Source: an uncultured Alphaproteobacteria bacterium
Lineage (GTDB): Bacteria > Pseudomonadota > Alphaproteobacteria > Rs-D84
Direction: 5' to 3'
Assembly (NCBI GenBank): GCA_944389385.1
Contig: CALXMC010000005.1
Location: 1 to 64,000 of the forward strand
Length of the DNA stretch: 64,000 nucleotides
Position numbers and translations under genes: made by a program. The notes beneath the pieces were generated by a model. The model did no database searches, was not told the origin of the DNA, and saw only the letters and a list, made by a program, of their open reading frames with translations. The stretch's first letter is position 1. Each line of letters begins with the position of its first letter. Shown in pieces: positions 26,905-36,383 of this stretch.

Positions 26905-28515
26905 ATGAGAAAGATTAACGCGCTGTTTTTTATATTCGCATTGTTTGCCACCCCCGCGGCATACGCCTGGGACGCGAGTGAATTTGCAGACGCATGGGGG
27001 GCAGATGTTAGTTCTGGTTGGACGTGCAAATCGCATGATCCACAGGATTCTATTATTGGTAATGGAACTTATGTAAACAACGTTTTTACCCCAACTTGCA
27101 CAGGAAATGGCGGTGATAAAGACAATGATAAGTGCGGGTTTAATAATAACGGACGATGGACTCAGGGTGTTATGATGCTTGTAGCGCGCAAGATCAATGC
27201 CAATGGTGCGTATTTTTGTCCGACAGGTGTTTTTTCGACACGTTCAAAATGGCAAAAGGTGTTAAAAAATAAGTATCCGATGTATACTTTGTATTATCAA
27301 AAGCCGGGACAAAGCGCGGCCGATTGTTTTTGGCTGTGCAAGCCTGGTTGGGCTGGTGATGGTTGTTCTATCGCAGCTGAAGATTATTCCAGTTGTGATC
27401 CTACAACGGTGAAACGCTCTAATTATGATGGTAAAACAGATGAAAATGGTAAGGCTAAGGAAAGTTTTGCAGTTACGACAGCTACAAAGGACGTGGAAAA
27501 TGATATTCCGATGTTTGCCACTTATGGCGATGATCCATGTAAGCCCTATGGAAGTTGTGATTGGGTGAATTGCCCGCCGGATGAAAATGATATTATTTTG
27601 GCTGTTTCACATTGGTTGCCCAGTGGTCATGGCGCGATAGTGCAACCGTTTTTGGTACGTACAGGGTACGATCGTTGGTATCAGGGACCAGGTTGGCCAA
27701 TTATTTCGGCCAATGGTATGGAGACTCTGGTGTGTAAGTCTGGTTATGAACCCAATTTTACGAATGATGATTGTGTTGCGGTTAATCCAGACATATGTGA
27801 TGTGGTGGTGGCGGCAGACGGTGATAACGCGTGTGGCGATAAATACGGCGAATTTTATGATTTAGATGATTTTAATGCTGAAACTATGGAGTTACATTTC
27901 TTTGGGTCTGAACCTGCGTATTCTTCTTCTGGAAAGCATGTGCTGACCGCGCATTATAATTGTTGGGGAATTTTGTGTACCACGCCTGGTTATGGGTTTG
28001 ATCCGAATGTTTCGCGGGCAACGTGTGTTGATTGTGGGGTAAGTGATCTGCGTAATGGGGTTAACTGGTTTGGCAAGTGTGTTCGTTGCGATGTGGGCGA
28101 GATATTTGACAGCACAACGGGGTCTTGTGTGACTGCAACGGCTTTAAGTCATGACCGGTTGTATTATGGGCCGGGTAAGGATGAAAATACGGCGATTATC
28201 GAACAATGTTGGACGGAACCTGATACACGTTCTTATTCTGATTGTGTGTGGGGGAACAGCGAAAGTACGGGTAAGTTGATTCGTGCTGTGGGTACCTCTA
28301 TTCGATTGTTGTCGCTGCCGAACGGCGGGAATGGTGGCGGTTCTGGTGGTAACGGTGGCGATAATGATAACGACAGTGGTGGCACCGGTGGTGGCTCGAA
28401 TGGACTTGTGGTTGGTGATGTTATGGTGCCGGGCCCGTCTGGTGGTGGTTCCGGGGGTGGAGCCGTGATAAACACGACGGAAACCGGTCTGAATTCAAAT
28501 ACTCGCATGTATTAA
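26905..28515 (+). CDS. Secreted Cys-rich protein with Gly/Asn-rich tail
   Basis: 536 residues from the ATG at 26905. Signal peptide with cleavage after AYA (about 21). The body has about 30 Cys in spacings like CDWVNCPPD, CFWLCKPGWAGDGC and CVDCGVSDL, in part resembling EGF-like or tenascin-like loops. Near the C-terminus is a low-complexity GGNGGGSGGNGG linker, followed by a Gly/Ser-rich tail. Probably exported together with the preceding protein. No catalytic motif seen. Confidence 0.8.
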   Translation: MRKINALFFIFALFATPAAYAWDASEFADAWGADVSSGWTCKSHDPQDSIIGNGTYVNNVFTPTCTGNGGDKDNDKCGFNNNGRWTQGVMMLVARKINANGAYFCPTGVFSTRSKWQKVLKNKYPMYTLYYQKPGQSAADCFWLCKPGWAGDGCSIAAEDYSSCDPTTVKRSNYDGKTDENGKAKESFAVTTATKDVENDIPMFATYGDDPCKPYGSCDWVNCPPDENDIILAVSHWLPSGHGAIVQPFLVRTGYDRWYQGPGWPIISANGMETLVCKSGYEPNFTNDDCVAVNPDICDVVVAADGDNACGDKYGEFYDLDDFNAETMELHFFGSEPAYSSSGKHVLTAHYNCWGILCTTPGYGFDPNVSRATCVDCGVSDLRNGVNWFGKCVRCDVGEIFDSTTGSCVTATALSHDRLYYGPGKDENTAIIEQCWTEPDTRSYSDCVWGNSESTGKLIRAVGTSIRLLSLPNGGNGGGSGGNGGDNDNDSGGTGGGSNGLVVGDVMVPGPSGGGSGGGAVINTTETGLNSNTRMY

Positions 28516-28539
28516 AAACGGGGCGTCCGCCCCGTTTTT
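28514..28539 (+). terminator. Terminator after the 26905 gene
   Basis: AAAAACGGGGC (28514-28524) and GCCCCGTTTTT (28529-28539) with a four-base loop. Confidence 0.9.
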
Positions 28540-28877
28540 GTTACCCGTGACTTGTTACTTGTGTCACCCTTTGCCAACGCTTCGGGTGATGAACCCCACC
28601 CCCCGTCGCACTACGTGCGACACCCCCCGCCCGGGTTCCACCCACGCGATGTGTCACGCGGGGCCCGGGGGCGGTGGGCATTCATACGACCGATGCGACG
28701 AATTATTGTGATTCTTTTTCACTCTTGGGCGGTGGGGATTAGACCACCCCGCCCTGCGGGCACCCCTCCGCAGAGGGGAACTTGTTACGTTCCCGTTGCG
28801 GGCTGAGTTCCCCTCCATTGGAGGGGTGGCACGAAGTGCCGGGGTGGTTAGAGAGTGTGGGATTAGGTACTTACTCT

Positions 28878-29067
28878 CTTGTCATTCCCGCGCCCGGGGT
28901 CCCCGCAAATACGAATGTATTTGTGGGGTGGATAAGGCGGGAATAGGGTCTATTAAATTCATATCGCGGATTACAGATAAATAAAAACACAACACAGAAT
29001 TATTCCCCCGATTAAAAATAACTAATAACAATCCAAGCCCTATTCCCGCCTGCGCGGGAATGACAAG
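28878..29067. repeat. Nested inverted-repeat element, copy 1
   Basis: Outer ends CTTGTCATTCCCGCGC (28878-28893) and its complement (29052-29067). A hairpin with arms CCCCGCAAATAC / GTATTTGTGGGG follows the left end. Inner inverted repeats GGCGGGAATAGGG (28936-28948) and CCCTATTCCCGCC (29038-29050) bound a core of about 90 bp. No open frame. The second copy at 39280-39468 has the same arms but an inverted core. Confidence 0.85.
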
Positions 29068-29097
29068 AGTGGTGTGTGTTTGGGTACTTACTCCCCT

Positions 29098-29233
29098 TTG
29101 TCATCGCGAGCGAAGCGTGGCGATCCAGTAAATAAAAAAGCACTGCGGGCGTTTGCCCGCAGACATATTGTACTGGATTGCCACAGTCGTACGACAACGT
29201 TTTCAACGTTGATCGCACTCCTTCGCAATGACA
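29098..29233. repeat. MITE-like element, copy 3
   Basis: Same family as 17932-18057: CATCGCGAG end, CTGCGGGC/GCCCGCAG central hairpin with loop GTTT, and CAATGACAA end. Confidence 0.75.
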
Positions 29234-29815
29234 AGGGGTGCTCGTATTAGCCCCACCCCCCGTCGCACTACGTGCGACACCCCCCCCGCCCGGGTTTCAC
29301 CCACGCGATGTGTCGCGTGGGGCCCGGGGGCGGTGGGCATTCATACGACCGACGCGACGAATTATTGTGATTCTTTTCACTCTTGGGCGGTGGGGATTAA
29401 ACCACCCTTCGCCGAGGCTTCGGGTGATGAACCACCCCGCCCCAACCACCCACGAAAATTGCATTTTCGCGGGGCCCGGTATCGGGGCACCCCTCCGCAG
29501 AGGGGAACTTTATTCCGCGACGGTATGAGAGTCAGCAGCCATATCCGTCGTAAAGGGGGACTTTGTTCTGCGACGGGAACGTGCCAATGCCCACCGCACC
29601 CTGTGGGGGCGGGGGGTGTCGCGCCCTGCGCGACGGGGGGTGGGGTTAGTGGTTACTTGTTACTCGTAACTCGTGATAAACCACCCTTCGCCGAGGCTTC
29701 GGGTGATAGACCACCCCGGCACTTCGTGCCACCCCTCCGCAGAGGGGAACTTGTTACGTTCCCGTTGCGGGCACCCCTCCGCAGAGGGGAACTTAGACCG
29801 CGGTGCTGTGGGGTA

Positions 29816-29842
29816 ATAAAAAAATCCCGCGGTGCGGGATTT
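29816..29842 (-). terminator. rnpB terminator
   Basis: On the minus strand AAATCCCGC, loop ACC, GCGGGATTT and a T-run (29822-29842), one base after the RNA. Confidence 0.85.
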
Positions 29843-29843
29843 A

Positions 29844-30180
29844 CAGATGGTCGATAAGCCGGATTTTGTTCCGCCCTGGGCCAGTCGTTTCCAACCACCC
29901 CAGGGTGGCGAGCATAATTAATCTGCGTTGCGTGTTGCCACGTACGTCAAGCCCCCTACCCGTTCCCTGGGTGGGACGCCCATTGGGAACCTATTTGAGG
30001 TTGCTGCGCATAGAGATTGCCCGTTTCACCCGATGTATTTCAATCGATTCGTCACTGTTGCTCTGATCGTCGGGTCGCCCCGCCCGGTATATTAGCCGGT
30101 ATGCTGTCCCATGCAGTCCGGACTTTCCTCCGCCACCTGGTGCGCGCATGGCGCGGTGACGGCTATGCTCTGACCATCTG
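29844..30180 (-). ncRNA. rnpB: RNase P RNA, bacterial class A
   Basis: Catalytic RNA that trims tRNA 5' leaders. On the minus strand the universally conserved GGAGGAAAGTCCGGACT near the 5' end, GGTGAAACGGGCAA in the middle and ACAAAATCCGGCTTATCG near the 3' end are all present, and the two ends pair as helix P1 (CAGATGGTC with GACCATCTG). About 337 nt. The P1 pairing sets the ends to within a few bases. Confidence 0.93.
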
Positions 30181-30307
30181 CGGGGTGTATGGTATCATGA
30201 TTTTTGTATTTTGCAATTTTATTTATCTTTTTCGCTTGCAACGCATACCCCGTTTTTCATAAAATGTGGTATAAAAGGGAAAAAGAAGTAGAAGTAGGAA
30301 GTGTTCT

Positions 30308-33300
30308 ATGTCAAGAATTCTGCGTTTTTTAATGTGCCTGTTTTGCATTGTTTTTATTGGTGATGCCGTATTCGCAGCGAGTTACGAATGCCCGACGTAT
30401 CGTAAATATACCACCTGTAACGAGGGGTATTATTTGGCATATTCTTATGCGGGGACGGCATATAATAATATCAAATGGTATTCGACGCCGCGAGCTGGGA
30501 ACGCGTGTCGTCCATGTACGGTTTATGATAATTACTATGATAGGCCCGAGGGTTCATATTACTGTGCGGGTGGAACGGCGAGACCGGTATTGAATACAGC
30601 TACAATTACATATAATTTGAACGGCGGCAGTGGCACACCACCCGCCAGTGAATCATGTACAAAGGAGGAAACCTGTACATTAAACAATGGCGAGACAACA
30701 TCGTTTTATCGTGCGGGATATGTGTTCAAGGGGTGGGCCTTGACCAGTACCGCAACCAGTGGCTTTACCAGTTACACATTTACCGGCAGTGATACCGTAT
30801 ATGCAGTATGGGAAGAATGTGGCATCGGTGAGTACAAGCCCGGCAGTGGAACCCAGGCAGCGGCCGCATGTTCGCAATGTCCAGACGTAACCCCAGGGGG
30901 GTTTGTATACTTGCCGACAACAGGCAATACCAGGTTAACGGCATGCATTCAGGGTATTGCAAAAGCCGCAAATGTTAATGAATATTGCGCGACATCATCA
31001 GAAGCAACCGAACAGTTTGATATCCAATGTCAGGCCATGTCTGATGGAACATGGGGTGATTGTGCAATAGGAAATACTTGGATGGCAAACCCCGGCAGTT
31101 ATGTTGGTATTTGGAAACAGACAATGCCAGCAGAGGATGTTATTGAAAATATGTGTATACCATGTGGTGTTGGCACATACAGTGAAGGCGGACTGATAAA
31201 CAGTTGTTACGCGTGTCCCGAAAATTACCAGGATATTGCCGCGACGTCACAGGCAAATTGCCAGGGGACATTTGAAAAAACTGGTTCACAAATAACACCA
31301 GATATGCAGACGGGGTGCGCAGAACGTACTTTGGGAACGTGTTCACCCGGAACGTGCAAATATACCAAAAAATACAGCGGCACAATTGTGAATGACTGTA
31401 CGCCGACCGATTGTACAAGGCGACAAACCTGTACTTCGGCGGAAAAGAATTATTATCTGGTCGGTAGCAATGCAGCATCTTGCGAGGAATTCAGCAGTCG
31501 GTATCCTTATTCCGATGGCGGAGATATTACGTATCCGTATTGTTACAGAATAGATACAAATACCGGCAGCCAGGTAAATGGACCGGTGCCAGATGGATGC
31601 AGTAGCGTCGATTCGTGGTATGATTGCGAACCTGGAACGTGCGAGTACAAGAATTATTACAGTGCAACCGATGAAACATGTACGCCCGCCAATTGTGAAA
31701 AAAAACCAGAGACGGTTCGCGCTGATGTTAATCATTATGTAAGTGGAACAAGTTGTCCGTCTTGTTCATCCTTTTCAACCAATTATCCGTACAGTGGTGG
31801 TGGCACCGGTGGTTATAGTATATGTTATAAAAATTGCAGCAAGGATTGTACGCAACAAACTTGCCCTAGTTCGGCATACAGTTGCACGCATGGCAGTTCA
31901 TCAACCGACGGTATCCAGTACTATGGTGATTCGTGCGATGCACCGTCGTCAACGTGCACTTTGACCGTAAACAGTTGCAAAAGCCGTTATTATAAGTCTG
32001 GAAACAGTTGTGCGTCGTGCAGTGATTTGGGGGATGGTTCGTACACGATGTCTGCAGATGGCAATTCCAGTGGGTCGGACGCGTGCTATAAATCCTGTAC
32101 GCGTGCGTGTACACGGCCGACATGCCCGGATAATGCAACTTGTTCGTATGGCAGTTCATCAACCAGCGGTACCCAGTACTATGGTGGTTCGTGCAGTGCT
32201 GAATCATCGACTTGTACAATGACGGTAACGTGTGACGCCGGTTATTACAAGAACAGCGGTGGCACATGCAGCCCCTGTGGCGGCAATGCGTATTATTGCC
32301 CCGGTGATAATACACGGTACAGTGTGGATTCTGGATATTATTCGACCGGTGGCACGTCAACCACACGTACCGGTCAATCACAATGCACGGGTGCAACATA
32401 TTGCAGTGGTGGTGTGAAGAATAATTGCCCGTCGCAGACGTCCGGATGGACACGTAATGGTGGCACCGGGTGGACATCGTATACCCAGTGTAATCAAACA
32501 CGTGCGGCAACATCGGCCAGTACGTATTGCAGTGCCGGTACATTAAAACAAAACGCAATCAGTGCACTCGCGTGGGGGGCAACGACTGTATCGTCGGCAT
32601 TATCTGCCAAGGCCGGTGCGTATGTAAATGGTCAGACCTGTTCACAATGTACGGCGGATAATTACTGTACTGGTGGCACGGCTGCACCAACAGATTGTCC
32701 GTCTGGATATCCGAACAGTGCGGCCGGGTCCGATGCGATAACCGATTGTTACAGTAATACAAAATCACGTCCGTGGTCTGGTGGTATGGTAAATGGGGAT
32801 GTGCCCACAAATTGCAGTGAGGTTACAGAATGGGGAACTTGTTCAAAGTCGGCGTGTGAATATGTTGCGTATTCCAACAGTGCCGGTACAGCCGACGGAA
32901 CATTAAAGTCTGGATGCAAAGATAACAGAGAAAATTGCGTCAGACCTGTGGTGGCAGTTGCTGCGAAATCTGGATATTATGATGCGGGCACAACGTGCAG
33001 TGCGTGTCCAAATGGGTATCCGAATTCCGCGAATGGTAACGAAGGTGGCGCATCTAAATGTTATGCAAGTGTGTCTGGTGGGCATTATATCGGTACAAAG
33101 AACAGTGCCACGCAATCAGAGTGTGTGGGTGGTACGTATAAAGCCGCGCATACCGTGTATTATGGCAGCACATCCAGTTGCGCTGTGTGCGGAACAAACC
33201 AATATTCTGATGATGGCGCGGCCAGTTGTACGGCTTGTAAGACTTCGGCCGGATATGGTAATTCTGGTACAACTGCGGCCAGTCACGATGGGGTTGCGTC

Positions 33301-35680
33301 TTGTAAAGTGACGTGCGATGCGGGTGAATATGTGCCGACAGCCGGTGGCGGGTGCGTCGCCGTAGGCAGTGGGTATTATAAAACTGGTACAATGACCGTT
33401 GCACAAAATGCAACCAATACAACACGCAGCGCGTGCAGTTCTCTGACGGGGGTGTCTGTATCGGGTGGAACTTATTCATCTGTGTCGCCGTATAACGCGT
33501 CAACGACATGTCGGTACAAGGCGCCAGACAAGACTATTACAGGGTGCGCCGCGGTGACAACAGCGACTGTGGCGTACAGTGGTTCGGCATGGCCGGCGAC
33601 GACGTATACTGTGTCGGCAAGTTCTGGATATTATATCAGTGGCAGCGGCACCGCCAGTGCAACGTGCGTCGGGTGCCAGGCCGGATATGCCTGTACCGGT
33701 GGAACGGCGGCGCCTGATGCGTGCGATGGCCAGACGCAATATCAGGATGCGGTGAGACAATCATCGTGCAAGACAGTTTCCAGTGGGTGGTACAAGGTGG
33801 ATGATACTAAACAGGCACAATGCACGGGTGCAACATATTGCACCGGTGGTGTTCAGAACAGTTGCCCGGCGCAGACGTCCGGATGGACACGTAATGGCGG
33901 TACCGGGTGGACAACGTATACTCAGTGCAATCAAACACGTGCGGCAACAGCGGTCAGTTCGTATTGCAGTGCCGGTACGTTAAAGCAAACGGCAACCAGT
34001 GCAACCGCGTGGGGCGCATCCACCATATCGACCGCGTTCCAGGCCAAGGCCGGTGCGTATGTAAATGGTCAGACCTGTTCACAATGTACGGCGGATAATT
34101 ACTGTACTGGTGGCACGGCTGCACCAACAGATTGTCCGTCTGGATATCCGAACAGTGCGGCCGGGTCCGATGCGATAACCGATTGTTACAGTAATACAAA
34201 ATCACGTCCGTGGTCTGGTGGTATGGTAAATGGGGATGTGCCCACAAATTGCAGTGAGGTTACAGAATGGGGAACTTGTTCAAAGTCGGCGTGTGAATAT
34301 GTTGCATATTCCAACAGTGCTGGTACAGCCGATGGAACGGTAATGTCTGGATGCAAAGATAACAGTGAAAATTGCGTCAGACCTGTGGTGGCAGTTGCTG
34401 CGAAATCTGGATATTATGATGCGGGCACAACGTGCAGCGCGTGTCCGTCGGGATATCCTAATTCTGATGACGATAACGAAGGTGGTATAACAAAATGTTA
34501 CAGTAATACAAAATCACGGCCGTGGGGCGGTGGACAAATATCTTGTGCAACACCAACTGGCTGTTCGGACAGTACGTGTAATATCTGTACTTTGCCGGCG
34601 TGTTCATACGTGGCATATTCCAACAGTACCGGCAGTGCAGACGGTGCAATTAAATCGGGATGTGCAACAAATAATAAAGATTGTCAGCAAACCGTGAAAT
34701 CTGTTACTGCAAAAGCAGGACGGTATGTCAGCGGCATAACCTGTCCGGCGTGTGCGGTTGGTACTTTCCAAGGTTCAAATGACAGTACCGCGACATCGTG
34801 CAGTGTGTGTTCCGGTAATACATATGCGGCGTCAACGGGTATGTCGTCATGCAGTGCTTGTCCATCTGGGTACACTATCAGTGGCACGGCGGCGTCCAAT
34901 CACGATGCAAAATCTGATTGCAGTATTACTTGTGCGGCGGGTACCCGTGTGGTAACAGCAGATGCTGCGTGTACAACGCCAACGGGCAGCTGGTACACTG
35001 CGTCACACAGTGTGACGGCGGGCTCAACAACACCGGCAGCGACGGTTAAAGCGTGCCTGACGAATTATTCAACGCCAAATACAACAACGCGTACGGACCA
35101 CGATGCATCAACGGATTGTAAAATCAGTTGTGCGGCAGGCACCAGAATTACCACGAAAAACGCAACAAGTTGTACTACACCAGCTGGTAACTGGTACGTC
35201 GGTGCACACAGTGTCGCCCAGGGCAGTATCAGTCCGTACAGCAACTGTTTGACCAACTATACAATCAGTGGCACCGCGGCCGCAAACCACGATACGGCAA
35301 GTGATTGTAAGATTTCCTGTGGTGGTGGTTCATATATCGCAACGGCAAACAACACAACGTGTTCTGATGTTGGTGCCGGATATTGGGCGGCAGCATCCAC
35401 CGTATCCCAGGGCAGCGCAGGTGTTCGCAATGCGTGTGATGACGGGTTGACCACGATAGGTTCCGGTGCCGGCGCTGATGAAGTCGGTGACTGTGGACGT
35501 GTGTTGAACGTCAACGGTAAAAAGATTTATCTGCGCAGTGAACGGAAAACTACCCCGTCCCTGAACGTAAGTATCAATGGAACAACTTTCTATGGGAATA
35601 TGGGGGCCAGTGGTATAGGTGCGTTGAAACTGAAATCCAATGGGACGACCTATTCCGTATATGACGACAGTATGCAATAA
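30308..35680 (+). CDS. Giant secreted Cys-rich repeat protein
   Basis: 1790 residues with a signal peptide (cleavage after VFA, about 23). Near residues 98-165 is an InlB B-repeat-like (Listeria-Bacteroides) domain: ITYNLNGGSGTPP, YVFKGWA, YAVW. From there on the chain is a tandem of short Cys-rich units with CxxC and GxYxxGTxCxxC patterns, like growth-factor-receptor-type repeats. A block of about 210 residues (about 692-900) recurs at about 1172-1380. The last 70 residues lack the repeats (GKKIYLRSERKTTPSLNVSI) and may be a surface-attachment or export domain. AGTAGGAAG precedes the ATG. Probable adhesin or surface layer protein, by inference. Confidence 0.85.
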   Translation: MSRILRFLMCLFCIVFIGDAVFAASYECPTYRKYTTCNEGYYLAYSYAGTAYNNIKWYSTPRAGNACRPCTVYDNYYDRPEGSYYCAGGTARPVLNTATITYNLNGGSGTPPASESCTKEETCTLNNGETTSFYRAGYVFKGWALTSTATSGFTSYTFTGSDTVYAVWEECGIGEYKPGSGTQAAAACSQCPDVTPGGFVYLPTTGNTRLTACIQGIAKAANVNEYCATSSEATEQFDIQCQAMSDGTWGDCAIGNTWMANPGSYVGIWKQTMPAEDVIENMCIPCGVGTYSEGGLINSCYACPENYQDIAATSQANCQGTFEKTGSQITPDMQTGCAERTLGTCSPGTCKYTKKYSGTIVNDCTPTDCTRRQTCTSAEKNYYLVGSNAASCEEFSSRYPYSDGGDITYPYCYRIDTNTGSQVNGPVPDGCSSVDSWYDCEPGTCEYKNYYSATDETCTPANCEKKPETVRADVNHYVSGTSCPSCSSFSTNYPYSGGGTGGYSICYKNCSKDCTQQTCPSSAYSCTHGSSSTDGIQYYGDSCDAPSSTCTLTVNSCKSRYYKSGNSCASCSDLGDGSYTMSADGNSSGSDACYKSCTRACTRPTCPDNATCSYGSSSTSGTQYYGGSCSAESSTCTMTVTCDAGYYKNSGGTCSPCGGNAYYCPGDNTRYSVDSGYYSTGGTSTTRTGQSQCTGATYCSGGVKNNCPSQTSGWTRNGGTGWTSYTQCNQTRAATSASTYCSAGTLKQNAISALAWGATTVSSALSAKAGAYVNGQTCSQCTADNYCTGGTAAPTDCPSGYPNSAAGSDAITDCYSNTKSRPWSGGMVNGDVPTNCSEVTEWGTCSKSACEYVAYSNSAGTADGTLKSGCKDNRENCVRPVVAVAAKSGYYDAGTTCSACPNGYPNSANGNEGGASKCYASVSGGHYIGTKNSATQSECVGGTYKAAHTVYYGSTSSCAVCGTNQYSDDGAASCTACKTSAGYGNSGTTAASHDGVASCKVTCDAGEYVPTAGGGCVAVGSGYYKTGTMTVAQNATNTTRSACSSLTGVSVSGGTYSSVSPYNASTTCRYKAPDKTITGCAAVTTATVAYSGSAWPATTYTVSASSGYYISGSGTASATCVGCQAGYACTGGTAAPDACDGQTQYQDAVRQSSCKTVSSGWYKVDDTKQAQCTGATYCTGGVQNSCPAQTSGWTRNGGTGWTTYTQCNQTRAATAVSSYCSAGTLKQTATSATAWGASTISTAFQAKAGAYVNGQTCSQCTADNYCTGGTAAPTDCPSGYPNSAAGSDAITDCYSNTKSRPWSGGMVNGDVPTNCSEVTEWGTCSKSACEYVAYSNSAGTADGTVMSGCKDNSENCVRPVVAVAAKSGYYDAGTTCSACPSGYPNSDDDNEGGITKCYSNTKSRPWGGGQISCATPTGCSDSTCNICTLPACSYVAYSNSTGSADGAIKSGCATNNKDCQQTVKSVTAKAGRYVSGITCPACAVGTFQGSNDSTATSCSVCSGNTYAASTGMSSCSACPSGYTISGTAASNHDAKSDCSITCAAGTRVVTADAACTTPTGSWYTASHSVTAGSTTPAATVKACLTNYSTPNTTTRTDHDASTDCKISCAAGTRITTKNATSCTTPAGNWYVGAHSVAQGSISPYSNCLTNYTISGTAAANHDTASDCKISCGGGSYIATANNTTCSDVGAGYWAAASTVSQGSAGVRNACDDGLTTIGSGAGADEVGDCGRVLNVNGKKIYLRSERKTTPSLNVSINGTTFYGNMGASGIGALKLKSNGTTYSVYDDSMQ
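32606..32868 (+). repeat. Long intragenic direct repeat, copy 1
   Basis: By eye these 263 bases are identical to 34043-34305, 1437 bases (479 codons) later. Flanking sequence on both sides is still similar but diverged. Confidence 0.85.
34043..34305 (+). repeat. Long intragenic direct repeat, copy 2
   Basis: Second copy of 32606-32868 in the same frame. The first difference after it is G to A in TATGTTGC(G/A)T. Confidence 0.85.
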
Positions 35681-35706
35681 AAAACGGGGCGAAAGCCCCG
35701 GTTTTG
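35681..35706 (+). terminator. Terminator after the giant gene
   Basis: CGGGGC (35685-35690), GAAA, GCCCCG (35695-35700), preceded by AAAA and followed by GTTTTGTT; it starts right at the stop codon. Confidence 0.85.
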
Positions 35707-36030
35707 TTATTCGTGACTTGCTACTCGTGTGCCCTCCCGCCCGGATTCCACCCACGCAAATTTTGTTTGCGCGGGGGCCGGGGGCGGTGGGCATTCATAC
35801 GACCGATGCGACGAATTACTGTGATTGTTTCCATTCTTTGGCGGTAGGTATTAAACCACCCTTCGCCGAGGCTTCGGATGATGAACCACCCCGCCCCAAC
35901 CACCCACGAAAATTGCATTTTCGCGGGGCCCGGTATCGGGCACCCCTCCGCTAGATGAGGAACTTTGTTCCGCGACGGTACGGGGGCAGCAGCAGACATA
36001 TCCTGACCCAGATGGGAAATTAGGTCGTGG
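35707..36030. repeat. Repeat island 3
   Basis: No gene. Two copies of the variable-stem hairpin unit (35755-35771 and 35907-35923), a degenerate CACCCCTCCGC palindrome arm near 35941 and a copy of the GGGCATTCATACGACCGATG unit (35788 onward), all shared with the other islands. Confidence 0.8.
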
Positions 36031-36035
36031 TGGAA

Positions 36036-36248
36036 TTATTCACCCTGGTGGCGGGCGGCGGATAATGCTGTGCGCAGGGACTGTTCCGCAATCTGTCGAA
36101 TTTTTTGCGCAAATGTCCGTAAATTCAGTGTGTCTGCAACACTGTCGGCAAAAATTTGCGATATGTATTCAATCTGTGTCGGTGCAACAATATATACTTC
36201 ACTGGTTATGTTCGCCGGATTCAGTCGGCGTGCCGTTGGTTCGCGCAT
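36036..36248 (-). CDS. Small protein of unknown function, divergent from secA
   Basis: 70 residues, Arg/Ala/Gln-rich, likely helical from about residue 25 (IEYISQIFADSVADTLNL) to the end; no signal peptide. It is short, but it has a strong GGGGGGAT Shine-Dalgarno six bases before the ATG and a promoter with TATAAT at 36309-36314. That support makes it likely to be real. Function unknown. Confidence 0.6.
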   Translation of the reverse strand: MREPTARRLNPANITSEVYIVAPTQIEYISQIFADSVADTLNLRTFAQKIRQIAEQSLRTALSAARHQGE

Positions 36249-36308
36249 AATATCCCCCCGTTTGTCAAATAATTTTATCGTTTTATACTTGTTTGTTTCA
36301 TCTTTTGC

Positions 36309-36355
36309 ATTATATCATAAAGTGCCTTGACCGCAAGGCGCAAAATTGCTATACC
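36309..36355. promoter_or_regulatory. Back-to-back promoters of secA and the 36036 gene
   Basis: Plus strand: TTGACC (36327-36332), 17-base spacer, extended TGCTATACC (TATACC 36350-36355) for secA. Minus strand: TTGCGG (36331-36336), 16-base spacer, extended TGATATAAT (36309-36314) for the small gene. The two -35 boxes share two bases, so polymerase binding at one should exclude the other. Confidence 0.65.
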
Positions 36356-36383
36356 TTTTGGGACAAGTACAGGGGAATTTGGT

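Larger units (their letters stand above)
28546..29815. repeat. Repeat island 2
   Basis: No gene. It contains the palindromes CCCCTCCGCAGAGGGG and CCCCTCCATTGGAGGGG several times, three copies of the variable-stem hairpin unit (about 28638-28660, 29301-29320 and 29453-29469), the nested inverted element 28878-29067 and a MITE-like copy 29098-29233. Frames of 60-200 codons are open in places but translate to repeat-derived peptides. Confidence 0.85.

Noticed and set aside
29228-29857. A 209-codon open frame in repeat island 2
   Set aside because: Built wholly of dispersed repeats; GC-rich repeat DNA with few stop codons explains it.
32606-34305. Repeats considered as a CRISPR array
   Set aside because: Only two long copies, in frame inside a coding region, with no short regular repeat-spacer order.
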